9,159 nt of DNA from Candidatus Nomurabacteria bacterium. GTDB taxonomy: Bacteria > Patescibacteriota > Minisyncoccia > Phycocordibacterales > UBA9973. A program made the position numbers and the translations under genes. Below, piece after piece: positions 1-6,862 of the stretch. Each line of letters starts with the position of its first letter. Position 1 is the stretch's first letter. The stretch spans positions 1 through 9,159 of the forward strand of contig JAHFNN010000033.1 in assembly GCA_023267315.1 (NCBI GenBank), written 5' to 3'. The notes beneath the pieces are model-generated. The model searched no databases. It was not told the origin of the DNA and was given only the letters and a program-made list of their open reading frames with translations.

Positions 1-396
1 AATAATAAAATATGGGCGTTTATTATTCCTGCGGTCATTTTGGTCTCCTCTTATTTTATTTTTTTAAAGGGTTACGAGTTTGATTGGTCTAGTCCAATCA
101 GGATATTTTTAGATTTTGGGTATCCTTTAGGAGACGCACTGTATCTTTCTATTGCAATATTAGCGCTTCTAATTTCTAGAAATGTAATGGGGGGTATGAT
201 GAGAAAGCCTATATTATTTTTTATTTTTGCTTTATTTTTCCAATATTTCTCTGATTTTATGTTCCTATATCAGGTTAGTGTGGGGAGTTGGTATACTGGA
301 GGTGTGAATGACTATGTATACTTTACTTCATATTTTCTAATGACTTTGGGAATACTTTATATGGGTGGAATGTTTAAACAGATCCAAGAATCATAA
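1..396 (+). CDS. Polytopic membrane protein, 3' part of a gene (5' end outside window)
   Basis: The reading frame is open from base 1, so the gene begins upstream; a TTG at 40 is only an internal leucine codon and not a convincing start. The visible 131 residues are very hydrophobic. About four membrane segments can be seen: around residues 5-21, 44-59, 72-90 and 107-125. The second carries a YPLGDALYLSIAIL stretch that resembles the proline/aspartate-bearing helix of multi-spanning sensor domains found in front of kinases or cyclases; that resemblance is from memory and weak. The protein stops soon after the last helix with a short polar tail, so no output domain follows. GC is near 34%, clearly below the next gene. 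It ends 3 bases before the next start, suggesting co-transcription. It could be a membrane sensor subunit for the kinase downstream, but this is inference. Family not recognised. Confidence 0.75.
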   Translation, partial: NNKIWAFIIPAVILVSSYFIFLKGYEFDWSSPIRIFLDFGYPLGDALYLSIAILALLISRNVMGGMMRKPILFFIFALFFQYFSDFMFLYQVSVGSWYTGGVNDYVYFTSYFLMTLGILYMGGMFKQIQES

Positions 397-399
397 TTT

Positions 400-708
400 A
401 TGTCAGCTCTAACTTTACCAAACAATATGTCCATCTTTGATCAAATCTCCATAAGAATCATCAAAGAGCAAGCGCTTATCATCGGCCCTTTGGCGTGGGA
501 TGAGGCGAAGAAAGTTTCAGGACTTACTGTTGTTGATCCCAAAAAGGGGGAAGTCACGGTCTCTGGTGATGGCAAACAAGTGGTGGATGGACTCGTATCT
601 CGCTATGTCCGTCTCTTCGGCCGAACCTCCCAAGAAGTCTGCAAAGGCGCTGTGCAAGATCTTGTTGTTGATATGAAGGCCGAAGAAGTGCCTACCAGTT
701 TGAAGTAA
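400..708 (+). CDS. Hypothetical 102-residue soluble helical protein
   Basis: The ATG at 400 lies 3 bases after the upstream stop, and the protein reads cleanly to TAA at 706-708. There is no signal peptide, membrane helix or cysteine motif. Two helical stretches, residues 17-42 and 62-91, look alike: each has a hydrophobic run into an LIIG or RLFG turn followed by an amphipathic helix. They are separated by a short charged segment with a beta-like EVTVSGDGK turn, so the protein may be a duplicated helix-turn-helix unit. GC is about 48%, much higher than the gene before it, and codon use looks adapted. Its place between a membrane protein and a histidine kinase suggests an adaptor or regulatory role, but no family is recognised. 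No Shine-Dalgarno sequence precedes it. Confidence 0.7.
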   Translation: MSALTLPNNMSIFDQISIRIIKEQALIIGPLAWDEAKKVSGLTVVDPKKGEVTVSGDGKQVVDGLVSRYVRLFGRTSQEVCKGAVQDLVVDMKAEEVPTSLK

Positions 709-727
709 ATCTCTTTTGCGGTAAAAT
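700..727 (+). promoter_or_regulatory. Possible sigma70-type promoter for the histidine kinase gene
   Basis: TTGAAG at 700-705, overlapping the end of the upstream gene, is followed after 16 bases by TAAAAT at 722-727. Transcription would begin near 734 and leave a leader of about 9 bases before the ATG at 743. The kinase could therefore be expressed separately from the two genes before it. Found by eye only. Confidence 0.4.
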
Positions 728-742
728 ACTGAATATATTGTT

Positions 743-2209
743 ATGGATGAAACTGAAGTTACTACGACTAATCAAAATGACACAAAAATAGAAACTGCCT
801 CAAACACGGCGGTTTCTTCTGTTCCTAAACCACCTGCTCAAAATCAAGCAGAGAGTGGTGAGCTCGTGCATGCTAACGAAGCAATGTACAAGCAAAATGT
901 TGAACTCGCCGTCTTGAATAAAAACTTGGCGCTTCTTCGAAAACTCTATCAAATCAGTCTTCTGACGCTTGACCCAAAAGCGCTTGGAGATAAGATTACA
1001 GAAGCGGTACGGATGGATTTAAATTTGGAAATTGTCGGAGTGCTTACATTTGATGAAGCAGCCGATACACTCTCTCCACTTTCATTTGCGAAAACAAAAC
1101 GACTTGAAGAATTGCTCAATAAATTGGGCTTCCTATTTAAAGGGATTGAGATTACGAAGGTTTCAACACGACCATTCTTCAAAGCCGCTGCGTATGGAAA
1201 AATTTCAAGTGAGACAAATGATCTCGCTGATATTTGGAGTGGTCTCGTGACTCCAGAAAACCTTGAAGTACTGAAAAAAGAATCATATCTCAAGACAACA
1301 CTTCTATATCCACTCATTACTGAGATGAAAGTGTTGGGTGTATTGTTGCTGGGTCTCAATCGTGATTACAACACCTTGAATGATCATGAGAAAGATTCAA
1401 TCAAAAGCTTGATCGATGTGGTGTCTGTCGCGATGGATAAGACATTTTTGTACAAAGAAATTCAGGATGCCAATGAAAAACTGAAGTCGCTCGACAAATT
1501 GAAGACAGAATTCTTGGGCCTCGCTTCGCACCAGCTCCGAAGTCCACTGACTGCAATCAAAGGATACAGCTCAATGTTGCTTGAAAATTCTTGGGGTGAA
1601 ATCAAAGACGAAGGTCAGAAGATGGCTATCAACCGTATTTTTGAATCAAGTAAAAATCTAGCGAATGTCGTGGAAGATCTTTTGAATGTATCGAAAATTG
1701 AACAAGGTGGAATGCAATACGAGATGACTGCAATCGATATGAAGAAGATGGCACAAGATCTCGTCCAAGAACTTTCTGTTTCTGCGAAGAACAAAGGTCT
1801 TGCACTTACATTTGAAGAGAAAGACTTGGGTGAATATGTGGCAAAAGCAGATCGCGTGAAGATCCGCCAAGTATTGCTCAATTTGATCGACAACTCAATC
1901 AAATACACAAAGGAAGGTTTCATCAAGTTGATCATGTCACGTCCTAATCCAAATATTATTCGTATGTCGATAACCGACAGCGGTATGGGAATTCCACCTG
2001 AAATTATTGGCACACTCTTTGCGAAATTCTCTCGTGGTGAAGGAGGTAAGGTAAATGCTGGTGGGTCTGGACTTGGACTCTATCTTGCGAAAGAAATCGT
2101 GGCAGCACACGGCGGAAAAGTATGGGCAGAATCTCCTGGTGCAGGTAAAGGTTCTACATTTATAGTAGAACTTCCTCAAGTGGCTAATCCTCCCGATCAC
2201 TACTCTTAG
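743..2209 (+). CDS. Soluble sensor histidine kinase (GAF-HisKA-HATPase_c)
   Basis: This 488-residue protein is a two-component sensor kinase that should autophosphorylate a histidine and pass the phosphate to a response regulator. Residues 1-42 are a T/N/Q/S-rich disordered tail and 45-66 a likely coiled coil. About 67-235 form a GAF-like domain with a typical PLITEMKVLGVLLLG strand pair. Residues 236-257 are a second coil leading into HisKA. The H-box is SHQLRSPL with phospho-acceptor H263. The ATPase domain has the N-box (LIDNSIKY, N384), the G1 box DSGMGIP from D412, an F-box (LFAKFSRG) and the G2 box GGSGLGL (G443, G445). There is no transmembrane segment, so it should sense a cytoplasmic signal or be driven by a membrane partner such as the product of 1-396. 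No response regulator is present in the window. The next gene starts 20 bases downstream. Stop is TAG; no Shine-Dalgarno precedes the ATG. Confidence 0.95.
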   Translation: MDETEVTTTNQNDTKIETASNTAVSSVPKPPAQNQAESGELVHANEAMYKQNVELAVLNKNLALLRKLYQISLLTLDPKALGDKITEAVRMDLNLEIVGVLTFDEAADTLSPLSFAKTKRLEELLNKLGFLFKGIEITKVSTRPFFKAAAYGKISSETNDLADIWSGLVTPENLEVLKKESYLKTTLLYPLITEMKVLGVLLLGLNRDYNTLNDHEKDSIKSLIDVVSVAMDKTFLYKEIQDANEKLKSLDKLKTEFLGLASHQLRSPLTAIKGYSSMLLENSWGEIKDEGQKMAINRIFESSKNLANVVEDLLNVSKIEQGGMQYEMTAIDMKKMAQDLVQELSVSAKNKGLALTFEEKDLGEYVAKADRVKIRQVLLNLIDNSIKYTKEGFIKLIMSRPNPNIIRMSITDSGMGIPPEIIGTLFAKFSRGEGGKVNAGGSGLGLYLAKEIVAAHGGKVWAESPGAGKGSTFIVELPQVANPPDHYS

Positions 2210-2229
2210 AAATCACCACAAATTCATCT

Positions 2230-3063
2230 ATGGCAATTGATATCATTAAATCAACAGGTCAAACACAATCATTCAGTAAGAATAAGTTGTGTTTGTCGTT
2301 GCGTAAAGCTGGCGCGCCAAAGAATCTTGCGGATGTCATTTGCAATCAGATCGGCGAAAATGTTGTACCAGGAATGTCGACAACACAAATATTTCGACAA
2401 GCATTTAGGTATCTAGCAAAAAAAGATATGCCCGCAGCAGCGCGATATAATTTGCGCCGCGGTATAGGACTTCTCGGGCCTACTGGCTTTATTTTTGAAC
2501 AATACATCGAAGCAGTGCTGCAATCGGAAGGATACAAGACTCGTCGTAATGTGATGATGCGTGGTCAGTGTGTGACTCATGAGGTGGATGTTGTTGCGGA
2601 AAAAGATCGAGTACACTATCTGCTTGAAATGAAGTATCACAACGAGCCAGGAATCATTACGCATATCAATACCGTAATGTATGCAGATGCTCGACTCGTC
2701 GATATTTCAAAAGTTGAAAACAAGCGAGAGAATAATAAAAATCAGCATCGAATGTGGGTCGTGACAAATACGAAGTTTACTGATACTGCAGTGCAATATG
2801 CAAAATGTCGTGGGCTCAAACTCACTGGCTGGAATTATCCAAAAGGGGAGAGTCTGGAAGACTTAGTAGCTCGGACAAAAACATTCCCAGTCACGATTCT
2901 TCCATCAGCAACACCAGTAAATCTCGCGTTTCTTGTCGCACACAATATTGTGCTCGCACAGGATCTTATCTCGTTCACCCCAGAAGAATTGAATAAGCTC
3001 TCGGGGCTTCCAGTTCCCGCAGCTCAGAAAATAATTAAAGAAGCTCAGGATCTTTTTGATTAA
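2230..3063 (+). CDS. ATP-cone domain fused to a PD-(D/E)xK nuclease-like domain
   Basis: The 277-residue protein opens with an ATP-cone (about residues 3-85), including the typical F-S-K-N-K-L...SLRKAGAP start and a late AARYNLRRGI helix. ATP-cones bind ATP or dATP and act as allosteric nucleotide sensors in ribonucleotide reductase and NrdR. Residues 86-200 look like an Mrr/VRR-type restriction-endonuclease fold: helix glutamate E90, then HEVD with D120, then LEMK with E133 and K135, i.e. the E...D...ExK catalytic pattern. About 245-275 (LISFTPEELNKLSGLPVPAAQKIIKEA) resembles a helix-hairpin-helix DNA-binding motif. A nucleotide-sensing nuclease acting on DNA is therefore the reading, but substrate and pathway are not known. 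It is neither NrdR (no zinc ribbon) nor a reductase. It lies 20 bases behind the kinase gene and is probably co-transcribed with it. The ATG at 2230 lacks a Shine-Dalgarno. Confidence 0.85.
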   Translation: MAIDIIKSTGQTQSFSKNKLCLSLRKAGAPKNLADVICNQIGENVVPGMSTTQIFRQAFRYLAKKDMPAAARYNLRRGIGLLGPTGFIFEQYIEAVLQSEGYKTRRNVMMRGQCVTHEVDVVAEKDRVHYLLEMKYHNEPGIITHINTVMYADARLVDISKVENKRENNKNQHRMWVVTNTKFTDTAVQYAKCRGLKLTGWNYPKGESLEDLVARTKTFPVTILPSATPVNLAFLVAHNIVLAQDLISFTPEELNKLSGLPVPAAQKIIKEAQDLFD

Positions 3064-3086
3064 ATCAATCTAATTTTAAATACTAT

Positions 3087-3128
3087 AAAAAACCGTAAAT
3101 AAGGAAGCGGTCGTGTTGTTATTTACGG
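3087..3128 (-). terminator. Intrinsic terminator of the corA-cysS operon
   Basis: A perfect 10-bp inverted repeat (CCGTAAATAA at 3093-3102 with its complement at 3119-3128) flanks a 16-base loop. On the minus strand it begins just after the cysS stop codon and is followed by six Ts (3092 down to 3087), the standard intrinsic terminator pattern. On the plus strand the same hairpin follows the ATP-cone gene by about 30 bases but lacks a T-run, so it may only weakly stop plus-strand transcription. Confidence 0.75.
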
Positions 3129-3129
3129 A

Positions 3130-4494
3130 TTAGAGAATCGCGTGAATTTCTTGTCCGTCTTCAGTATCTTTAACTTCGTATCCCAACTCTTCAATTTGCT
3201 TACGGAGGGTATCTGATTCCTTGAAGTCTTTTTTAATTCGAGCTTCTTTGCGTCTTCGAGCGAGAGTCTTAACTTCCTCAGATAATGGCTCTTCTTTTTG
3301 ATCAGCTAATTTCAGCCCGAGTACTTTATCAAAATCTAAAAGTGTCGCTTTCTTATCTGCATCTGACACCGCTGTATCTTTCAAGATATCCCACATGACG
3401 GTGAGGGCTCGCGGGGTATCTAAGTCGTCATTAATAAATGCCAAAAATTTCTCTTTATAAGCCTCGTTTATATGTCCTGTCGTACTTTGACTATCCAAAG
3501 CAAGAAACTCTCTGTAGAGGCGTTTTAGGGCCGTTTCAGAGCCTTTTAATGCCTCTAAACTGAAGTTTGTGAGTGTTCGATAGTGGCTAGTAAGAAGCCA
3601 AAGTCGATAAGCCAATGGATCATAGCCTTTGTCAATAAGATCACGGAGTGAGTAGAAATTACCGAGTGATTTAGACATCTTCTTACCATCTACAAGCAGG
3701 AGTCCGTTGTGTAGGAAAAATCGAGAGAACGGTTTTCCAGTCGCGCATTCTGACTGAGCAATTTCATTTTCGTGATGCGGAAACATGTTATCCATACCAC
3801 CAGTATGAATATCGAGCGTTTCGCCTAAGGTAGTCATACTCATTGCTGAACATTCGATATGCCAACCTGGACGTCCTTTTCCAAGCGGAGTTTCCCAAAA
3901 GACATCGCCGTCGGCTTCATCCCACATTTTCCATAACGCAAAATCTTGCGCGTTCTCTTTGTCGTACTCATCCTTTTTAATTCTTCCAGAGGCGTTATCT
4001 TCGAGTTTTTCAATTGTGATATTTGAGAGTTTGCCGTAGCTCGGATCTTTTTTGATATTGAAATAAATGCTGCCATCATCCCCGCGATATGCATATTCTT
4101 TTGCGAGAAGTGTTTCTGTAAGCGCAACCATTTGAGAAATGTAGTCAGTCGCTTTTGTATATTTCACTGCGGGAATGATATTTAAGGTGTCGCGGTCTTT
4201 AAAAAATTCGTTCGTGTATAGTTCCGTAAATTCTTTCAAACTTTTCTTTGCGGCTTGAGAATCACGTATTGTTTTATCATCCACATCAGTCAAATTCATA
4301 ACATGCATCACTTCATAATGATTGTAGGCGAGCGTACGACGCAAAATATCCGCAAAAATGTATGCGCGGTAATTTCCAATATGTGGAATGTTATACACCG
4401 TAGGGCCACACGTATAGAGCGATACTTTTGGTGGATTGAGTGGGAAAAATTTTTCCTTTGTACGAGTAAGTGTATTGTAGAGTTCTAGAGCCAT
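3130..4494 (-). CDS. cysS: Cysteine--tRNA ligase (CysRS)
   Basis: This class I aminoacyl-tRNA synthetase charges tRNA-Cys with cysteine using ATP in the cytoplasm. The 454-residue length is close to the usual 460. The class I HIGH motif is HIGN at residues 38-41, and KMSKS is at 272-276. The zinc ligands that read the cysteine thiol are in the expected places: C29 in the YTCGPTVYN block, C215 in WHIECSAMS, H240 and E244 in PHHENEIAQ. The C-terminal RRKEARIKKDFKESDTLR segment is the typical end of the anticodon-side helical domain. The ATG at 4492-4494 overlaps the last 10 bases of corA, so translation is probably coupled and the gene is read from the corA promoter. No Shine-Dalgarno is visible. 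A strong terminator directly follows the TAA stop. Identification is firm. Confidence 0.98.
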   Translation of the reverse strand: MALELYNTLTRTKEKFFPLNPPKVSLYTCGPTVYNIPHIGNYRAYIFADILRRTLAYNHYEVMHVMNLTDVDDKTIRDSQAAKKSLKEFTELYTNEFFKDRDTLNIIPAVKYTKATDYISQMVALTETLLAKEYAYRGDDGSIYFNIKKDPSYGKLSNITIEKLEDNASGRIKKDEYDKENAQDFALWKMWDEADGDVFWETPLGKGRPGWHIECSAMSMTTLGETLDIHTGGMDNMFPHHENEIAQSECATGKPFSRFFLHNGLLLVDGKKMSKSLGNFYSLRDLIDKGYDPLAYRLWLLTSHYRTLTNFSLEALKGSETALKRLYREFLALDSQSTTGHINEAYKEKFLAFINDDLDTPRALTVMWDILKDTAVSDADKKATLLDFDKVLGLKLADQKEEPLSEEVKTLARRRKEARIKKDFKESDTLRKQIEELGYEVKDTEDGQEIHAIL

Positions 4495-5399
4495 TTTCGT
4501 TTCTTAAAGTAAATAAACATAAGCACTCCGATTAATATCATTGCACCAATCACCAGATAAAACTCCGTTACATCCTGAATGAGTGGGAAGCTTGAGTTCA
4601 TAGAGAAGATCCAAGATATAAGCGCTGCAGGAAGGACAATGAAGTTCATGGTCGTGAGTGTCTTCATTGTGTCGTTAGTTTTTGAGGTAAGCAATGAATC
4701 GTTTGTCTCGCGAAGATCCACAAGCATTTCTTTGTGATTTTCATATAGTGTGCGGACCTTACTGAATTCTCCGACAATCGCAGAAAGATAGTATGAGAAA
4801 TCTTTTCCAAAGAATTCCTCACCGACTTTTTCAAATGAGGTGAGTACATCATGATGGAAACGAATTGCTTGTCGGAAATCCAAGAGTTTGCGATTGAGGG
4901 CTGAAATATGTCGCACCATTTTTTCTTCGCGATCAGCAAATATACTTTTTTCGGTCTCGATGAGATCACGGTCAATAATGTCGAGTTCTGAAAGTGCGTG
5001 GTGATAGAGCTCGCGGATTGCATAATAGAATAGGAATCCTGCATGTGTTGCAACCAAATCTCGCTCGAGGAGTGTAGTGACTTCGAATTTTTTCGCAAAT
5101 TCATGCAGGCCATTCACTGTCTGATAATGCGAAGTAATCATGAAGTCTTTCCCGATAATAAAATCTACCTCGACTTCTGTACGGTGATTTTTACCATGAT
5201 GCAAAATAGTAGGGAAGTGTAGTACCAAGTAAATGACATTCTGATAGCGATCGACTTTTGATCGGATGCCATCATTCAATAAATCTTCTTTGAGTGGTGC
5301 AGGGAGATTGTATTCCTCCATTACTGAAGCGATTTCATCACGTGTCGGAGCTTCAATATCGATCCACGTCAAATTTTTCAATACGTATTTTGATATCAT
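4485..5399 (-). CDS. corA: CorA-family divalent metal channel with SMN in place of GMN
   Basis: This is a CorA-type (2-TM GxN) Mg2+/Co2+ channel subunit, normally a homopentamer in the cytoplasmic membrane. With the start chosen here it has 304 residues. Residues 1-230 form the cytoplasmic alpha/beta and long helical funnel, with the typical VEVDFIIGKDFMIT strand and the ELDIIDRDLIETE stalk. TM1 is about 249-266 and TM2 about 280-297, followed by a basic KKRKWL tail. The signature after TM1 reads F-S-M-N (S266, M267, N268) rather than Y/F-G-M-N, and the usual acidic MPE loop is replaced by SSFPLIQD. An upstream in-frame TTG at 5438 would add 13 residues, but it lies within the -10 element, so the ATG at 5397-5399 is preferred. 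It overlaps cysS by 10 bases and is divergent from the Nramp-like gene. Family is certain; ion selectivity is not. Confidence 0.93.
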   Translation of the reverse strand: MISKYVLKNLTWIDIEAPTRDEIASVMEEYNLPAPLKEDLLNDGIRSKVDRYQNVIYLVLHFPTILHHGKNHRTEVEVDFIIGKDFMITSHYQTVNGLHEFAKKFEVTTLLERDLVATHAGFLFYYAIRELYHHALSELDIIDRDLIETEKSIFADREEKMVRHISALNRKLLDFRQAIRFHHDVLTSFEKVGEEFFGKDFSYYLSAIVGEFSKVRTLYENHKEMLVDLRETNDSLLTSKTNDTMKTLTTMNFIVLPAALISWIFSMNSSFPLIQDVTEFYLVIGAMILIGVLMFIYFKKRKWL

Positions 5400-5437
5400 T
5401 TGATAAAAATAGAAATAATTAATTATGTAACACGGCA

Positions 5438-5446
5438 ATTATACCA
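5438..5446 (-). promoter_or_regulatory. Extended -10 promoter of the corA-cysS operon
   Basis: Read on the minus strand, TGGTATAAT contains a perfect TATAAT hexamer (5443 down to 5438) with the TGn extension that allows promoters to work with a poor -35. The region 17 bases upstream is only T-rich. Transcription would start near 5431, giving a leader of about 32 bases to the corA ATG. This also rules out the TTG at 5438 as start. Confidence 0.65.
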
Positions 5447-5488
5447 TGTCTTTCGCCAGATAAAAACGGATTGATGTGGACATATTCA

Positions 5489-5494
5489 TATAAT
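5489..5494 (+). promoter_or_regulatory. Probable -10 element for the Nramp-like gene
   Basis: A perfect TATAAT lies 18 bases before the ATG at 5513, which would put the transcript start near 5501 and leave a leader of about 12 bases. No good -35 is seen at normal spacing. An alternative is TGGACA (5476-5481), 18 bases, TACACT (5500-5505). Either way the in-frame TTG/ATG at 5471/5474 would lie upstream of the transcript start. Confidence 0.4.
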
Positions 5495-5512
5495 TTGCTT
5501 ACACTTAATCAC

Positions 5513-6862
5513 ATGATTAAATTTCCTGATGAAGTTATTTCAGATGCGGAACATACAAGTACACATACGCTGAAACGAAAATCTCCAAAACGATTCAGTC
5601 GTTTATTGAAAGTGCTTGGCCCCGGTATCGTAACAGGTGCTGCTGATGATGATCCTTCGGGAATCGCAACATATTCTCAAGGAGGCGCTCAGTTTGGTTT
5701 TAAAATTCCATGGACAATGCTTTTCACACTTCCGCTCATGACCGCGGTGCAGGAAGCATGTATGCGTATCGGAGCTGTTACCGGAAAAGGACTGGCAGCT
5801 GTGGTGCGAACACACTATTCGAAAAAAATATTGTATCCGGTTGTATTACTCGTCATCTGCGCCAATACACTCAATATCGGTTCGGACATCGGAGCAATGG
5901 CTGCGAGCACACAACTCCTTATCCCAGGTATTCCATTTGCCTTGATAGCAATCACATTTGCACTAGCAATCATTTTGTTGGAAGTTTTTATTCCGTATCG
6001 CACCTACATTCGTATTTTAAAATGGCTGGCAATGGCACTTTTTGCATACTTTATCACCGCATTTTTGATTGAAGTGCCATGGCATGACGTATTGATAGCA
6101 ACACTCATTCCTCAAATACAATTAAGTTCTTCTTTTCTATATCTTATTGTTGGAATTTTTGGTACTACGATTTCACCATATTTATTTTTTTGGCAAACTA
6201 GTAATGTTGTGGAGGACGAAATCACTAATCATCGCCTACCACAGCGTGGAGGTATTCCTCGATTGACGAAGTCGTACTTAAAAAGATTACGTATCGACAA
6301 TGCTATCGGTATGCTTTTTTCAAATGTAACCGCGTGGTTCATTATTGTGGTAGGAGCTGTCGTCTTAAATCATTCTGGCGTAACCAATATCAATACCGCT
6401 GCCGATGCTGCTCGAGCCCTTGAGCCACTCGTGCACACATTTCCGAATGCGGGATTTTTAGCAAAACTTATTTTCGCAATTGGAGTCATTGGGATAGGTC
6501 TTCAAAGTATCCCCGTACTCGCTGGTTCATCTGCGTACGCCGTAGCTGAAACATTCAGTTGGCGAGAAGGATTATTTCGTAAATTCAAGCAATCTCGCAA
6601 CTTCTATCTCGTCATTATTGTCGGAACATTAGTTGGTTTAATTTTCAATTTTATAGGATTTGATCCAATAAAAGCGCTCGTATTCACGGCTGTGTTTAAT
6701 GGTATTGCGGCAGTTCCGCTCATTTATCTTATTGCTCGAATTTCGAGTCGAAGCGATGTTATGGGGGAGCATAAAAGTGGTATCGCCTCAAAATTAGGAC
6801 TCTGGACAGCCTTTGTAGTAATGGGTGTTTTTGGGGTTGCTTTACTCCTTTCTTTTGTCTAA
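5513..6862 (+). CDS. Nramp-superfamily divalent metal transporter, NRMT-like (DPSG motif)
   Basis: The 449-residue protein has the Nramp (LeuT-fold) layout with about eleven membrane helices: roughly 33-58, 65-85, 106-130, 141-160, 168-186, 207-229, 265-288, 315-345, 364-382, 387-408 and 430-448. The broken TM1 is LKVLGPGIVTGAADDDPSG: the metal-binding aspartate D47 and P48 are kept, but the asparagine of the canonical DPGN is glycine (G50). In TM6 the canonical MPH is SPY, so the soft-metal methionine is S221 and the histidine Y223. Loss of Asn and Met is what is known for Nramp-related Mg2+ transporters (NRMT), so Mg2+ or another hard divalent ion is more likely than Mn2+/Fe2+. Divergence from corA fits this. 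A basic 30-residue cytoplasmic N-terminus precedes TM1. In-frame starts at 5471 and 5474 are less likely because they lie upstream of the -10. Transport direction and substrate are inferred. Confidence 0.88.
   Translation: MIKFPDEVISDAEHTSTHTLKRKSPKRFSRLLKVLGPGIVTGAADDDPSGIATYSQGGAQFGFKIPWTMLFTLPLMTAVQEACMRIGAVTGKGLAAVVRTHYSKKILYPVVLLVICANTLNIGSDIGAMAASTQLLIPGIPFALIAITFALAIILLEVFIPYRTYIRILKWLAMALFAYFITAFLIEVPWHDVLIATLIPQIQLSSSFLYLIVGIFGTTISPYLFFWQTSNVVEDEITNHRLPQRGGIPRLTKSYLKRLRIDNAIGMLFSNVTAWFIIVVGAVVLNHSGVTNINTAADAARALEPLVHTFPNAGFLAKLIFAIGVIGIGLQSIPVLAGSSAYAVAETFSWREGLFRKFKQSRNFYLVIIVGTLVGLIFNFIGFDPIKALVFTAVFNGIAAVPLIYLIARISSRSDVMGEHKSGIASKLGLWTAFVVMGVFGVALLLSFV

Noticed and set aside
949..2013. 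Open frames on the minus strand opposite the histidine kinase (949-1359 and 1615-2013)
   Set aside because: Low-complexity Ser/Phe/Ile-rich translations, no promoter, fully opposite a strongly supported gene; shadows of its codon pattern.
5415..5426. 12-bp palindrome ATAATTAATTAT in the corA leader as an operator
   Set aside because: Made only of A and T, short, and expected by chance in such sequence; mentioned only as context.
5400..5438. Longer corA start at TTG 5438
   Set aside because: It lies within the extended -10 element, upstream of the expected transcript start, and the added 13 residues (MPCYIINYFYFYQ) do not match CorA N-termini.
5471..5512. Longer Nramp-like start at 5471 or 5474
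   Set aside because: Both lie upstream of the TATAAT at 5489-5494; the ATG at 5513 gives a normal basic cytoplasmic N-terminus.
5710..6072. 120-residue frame inside the Nramp-like gene
   Set aside because: His/Tyr/Cys-rich translation typical of a shifted frame of a membrane protein gene.
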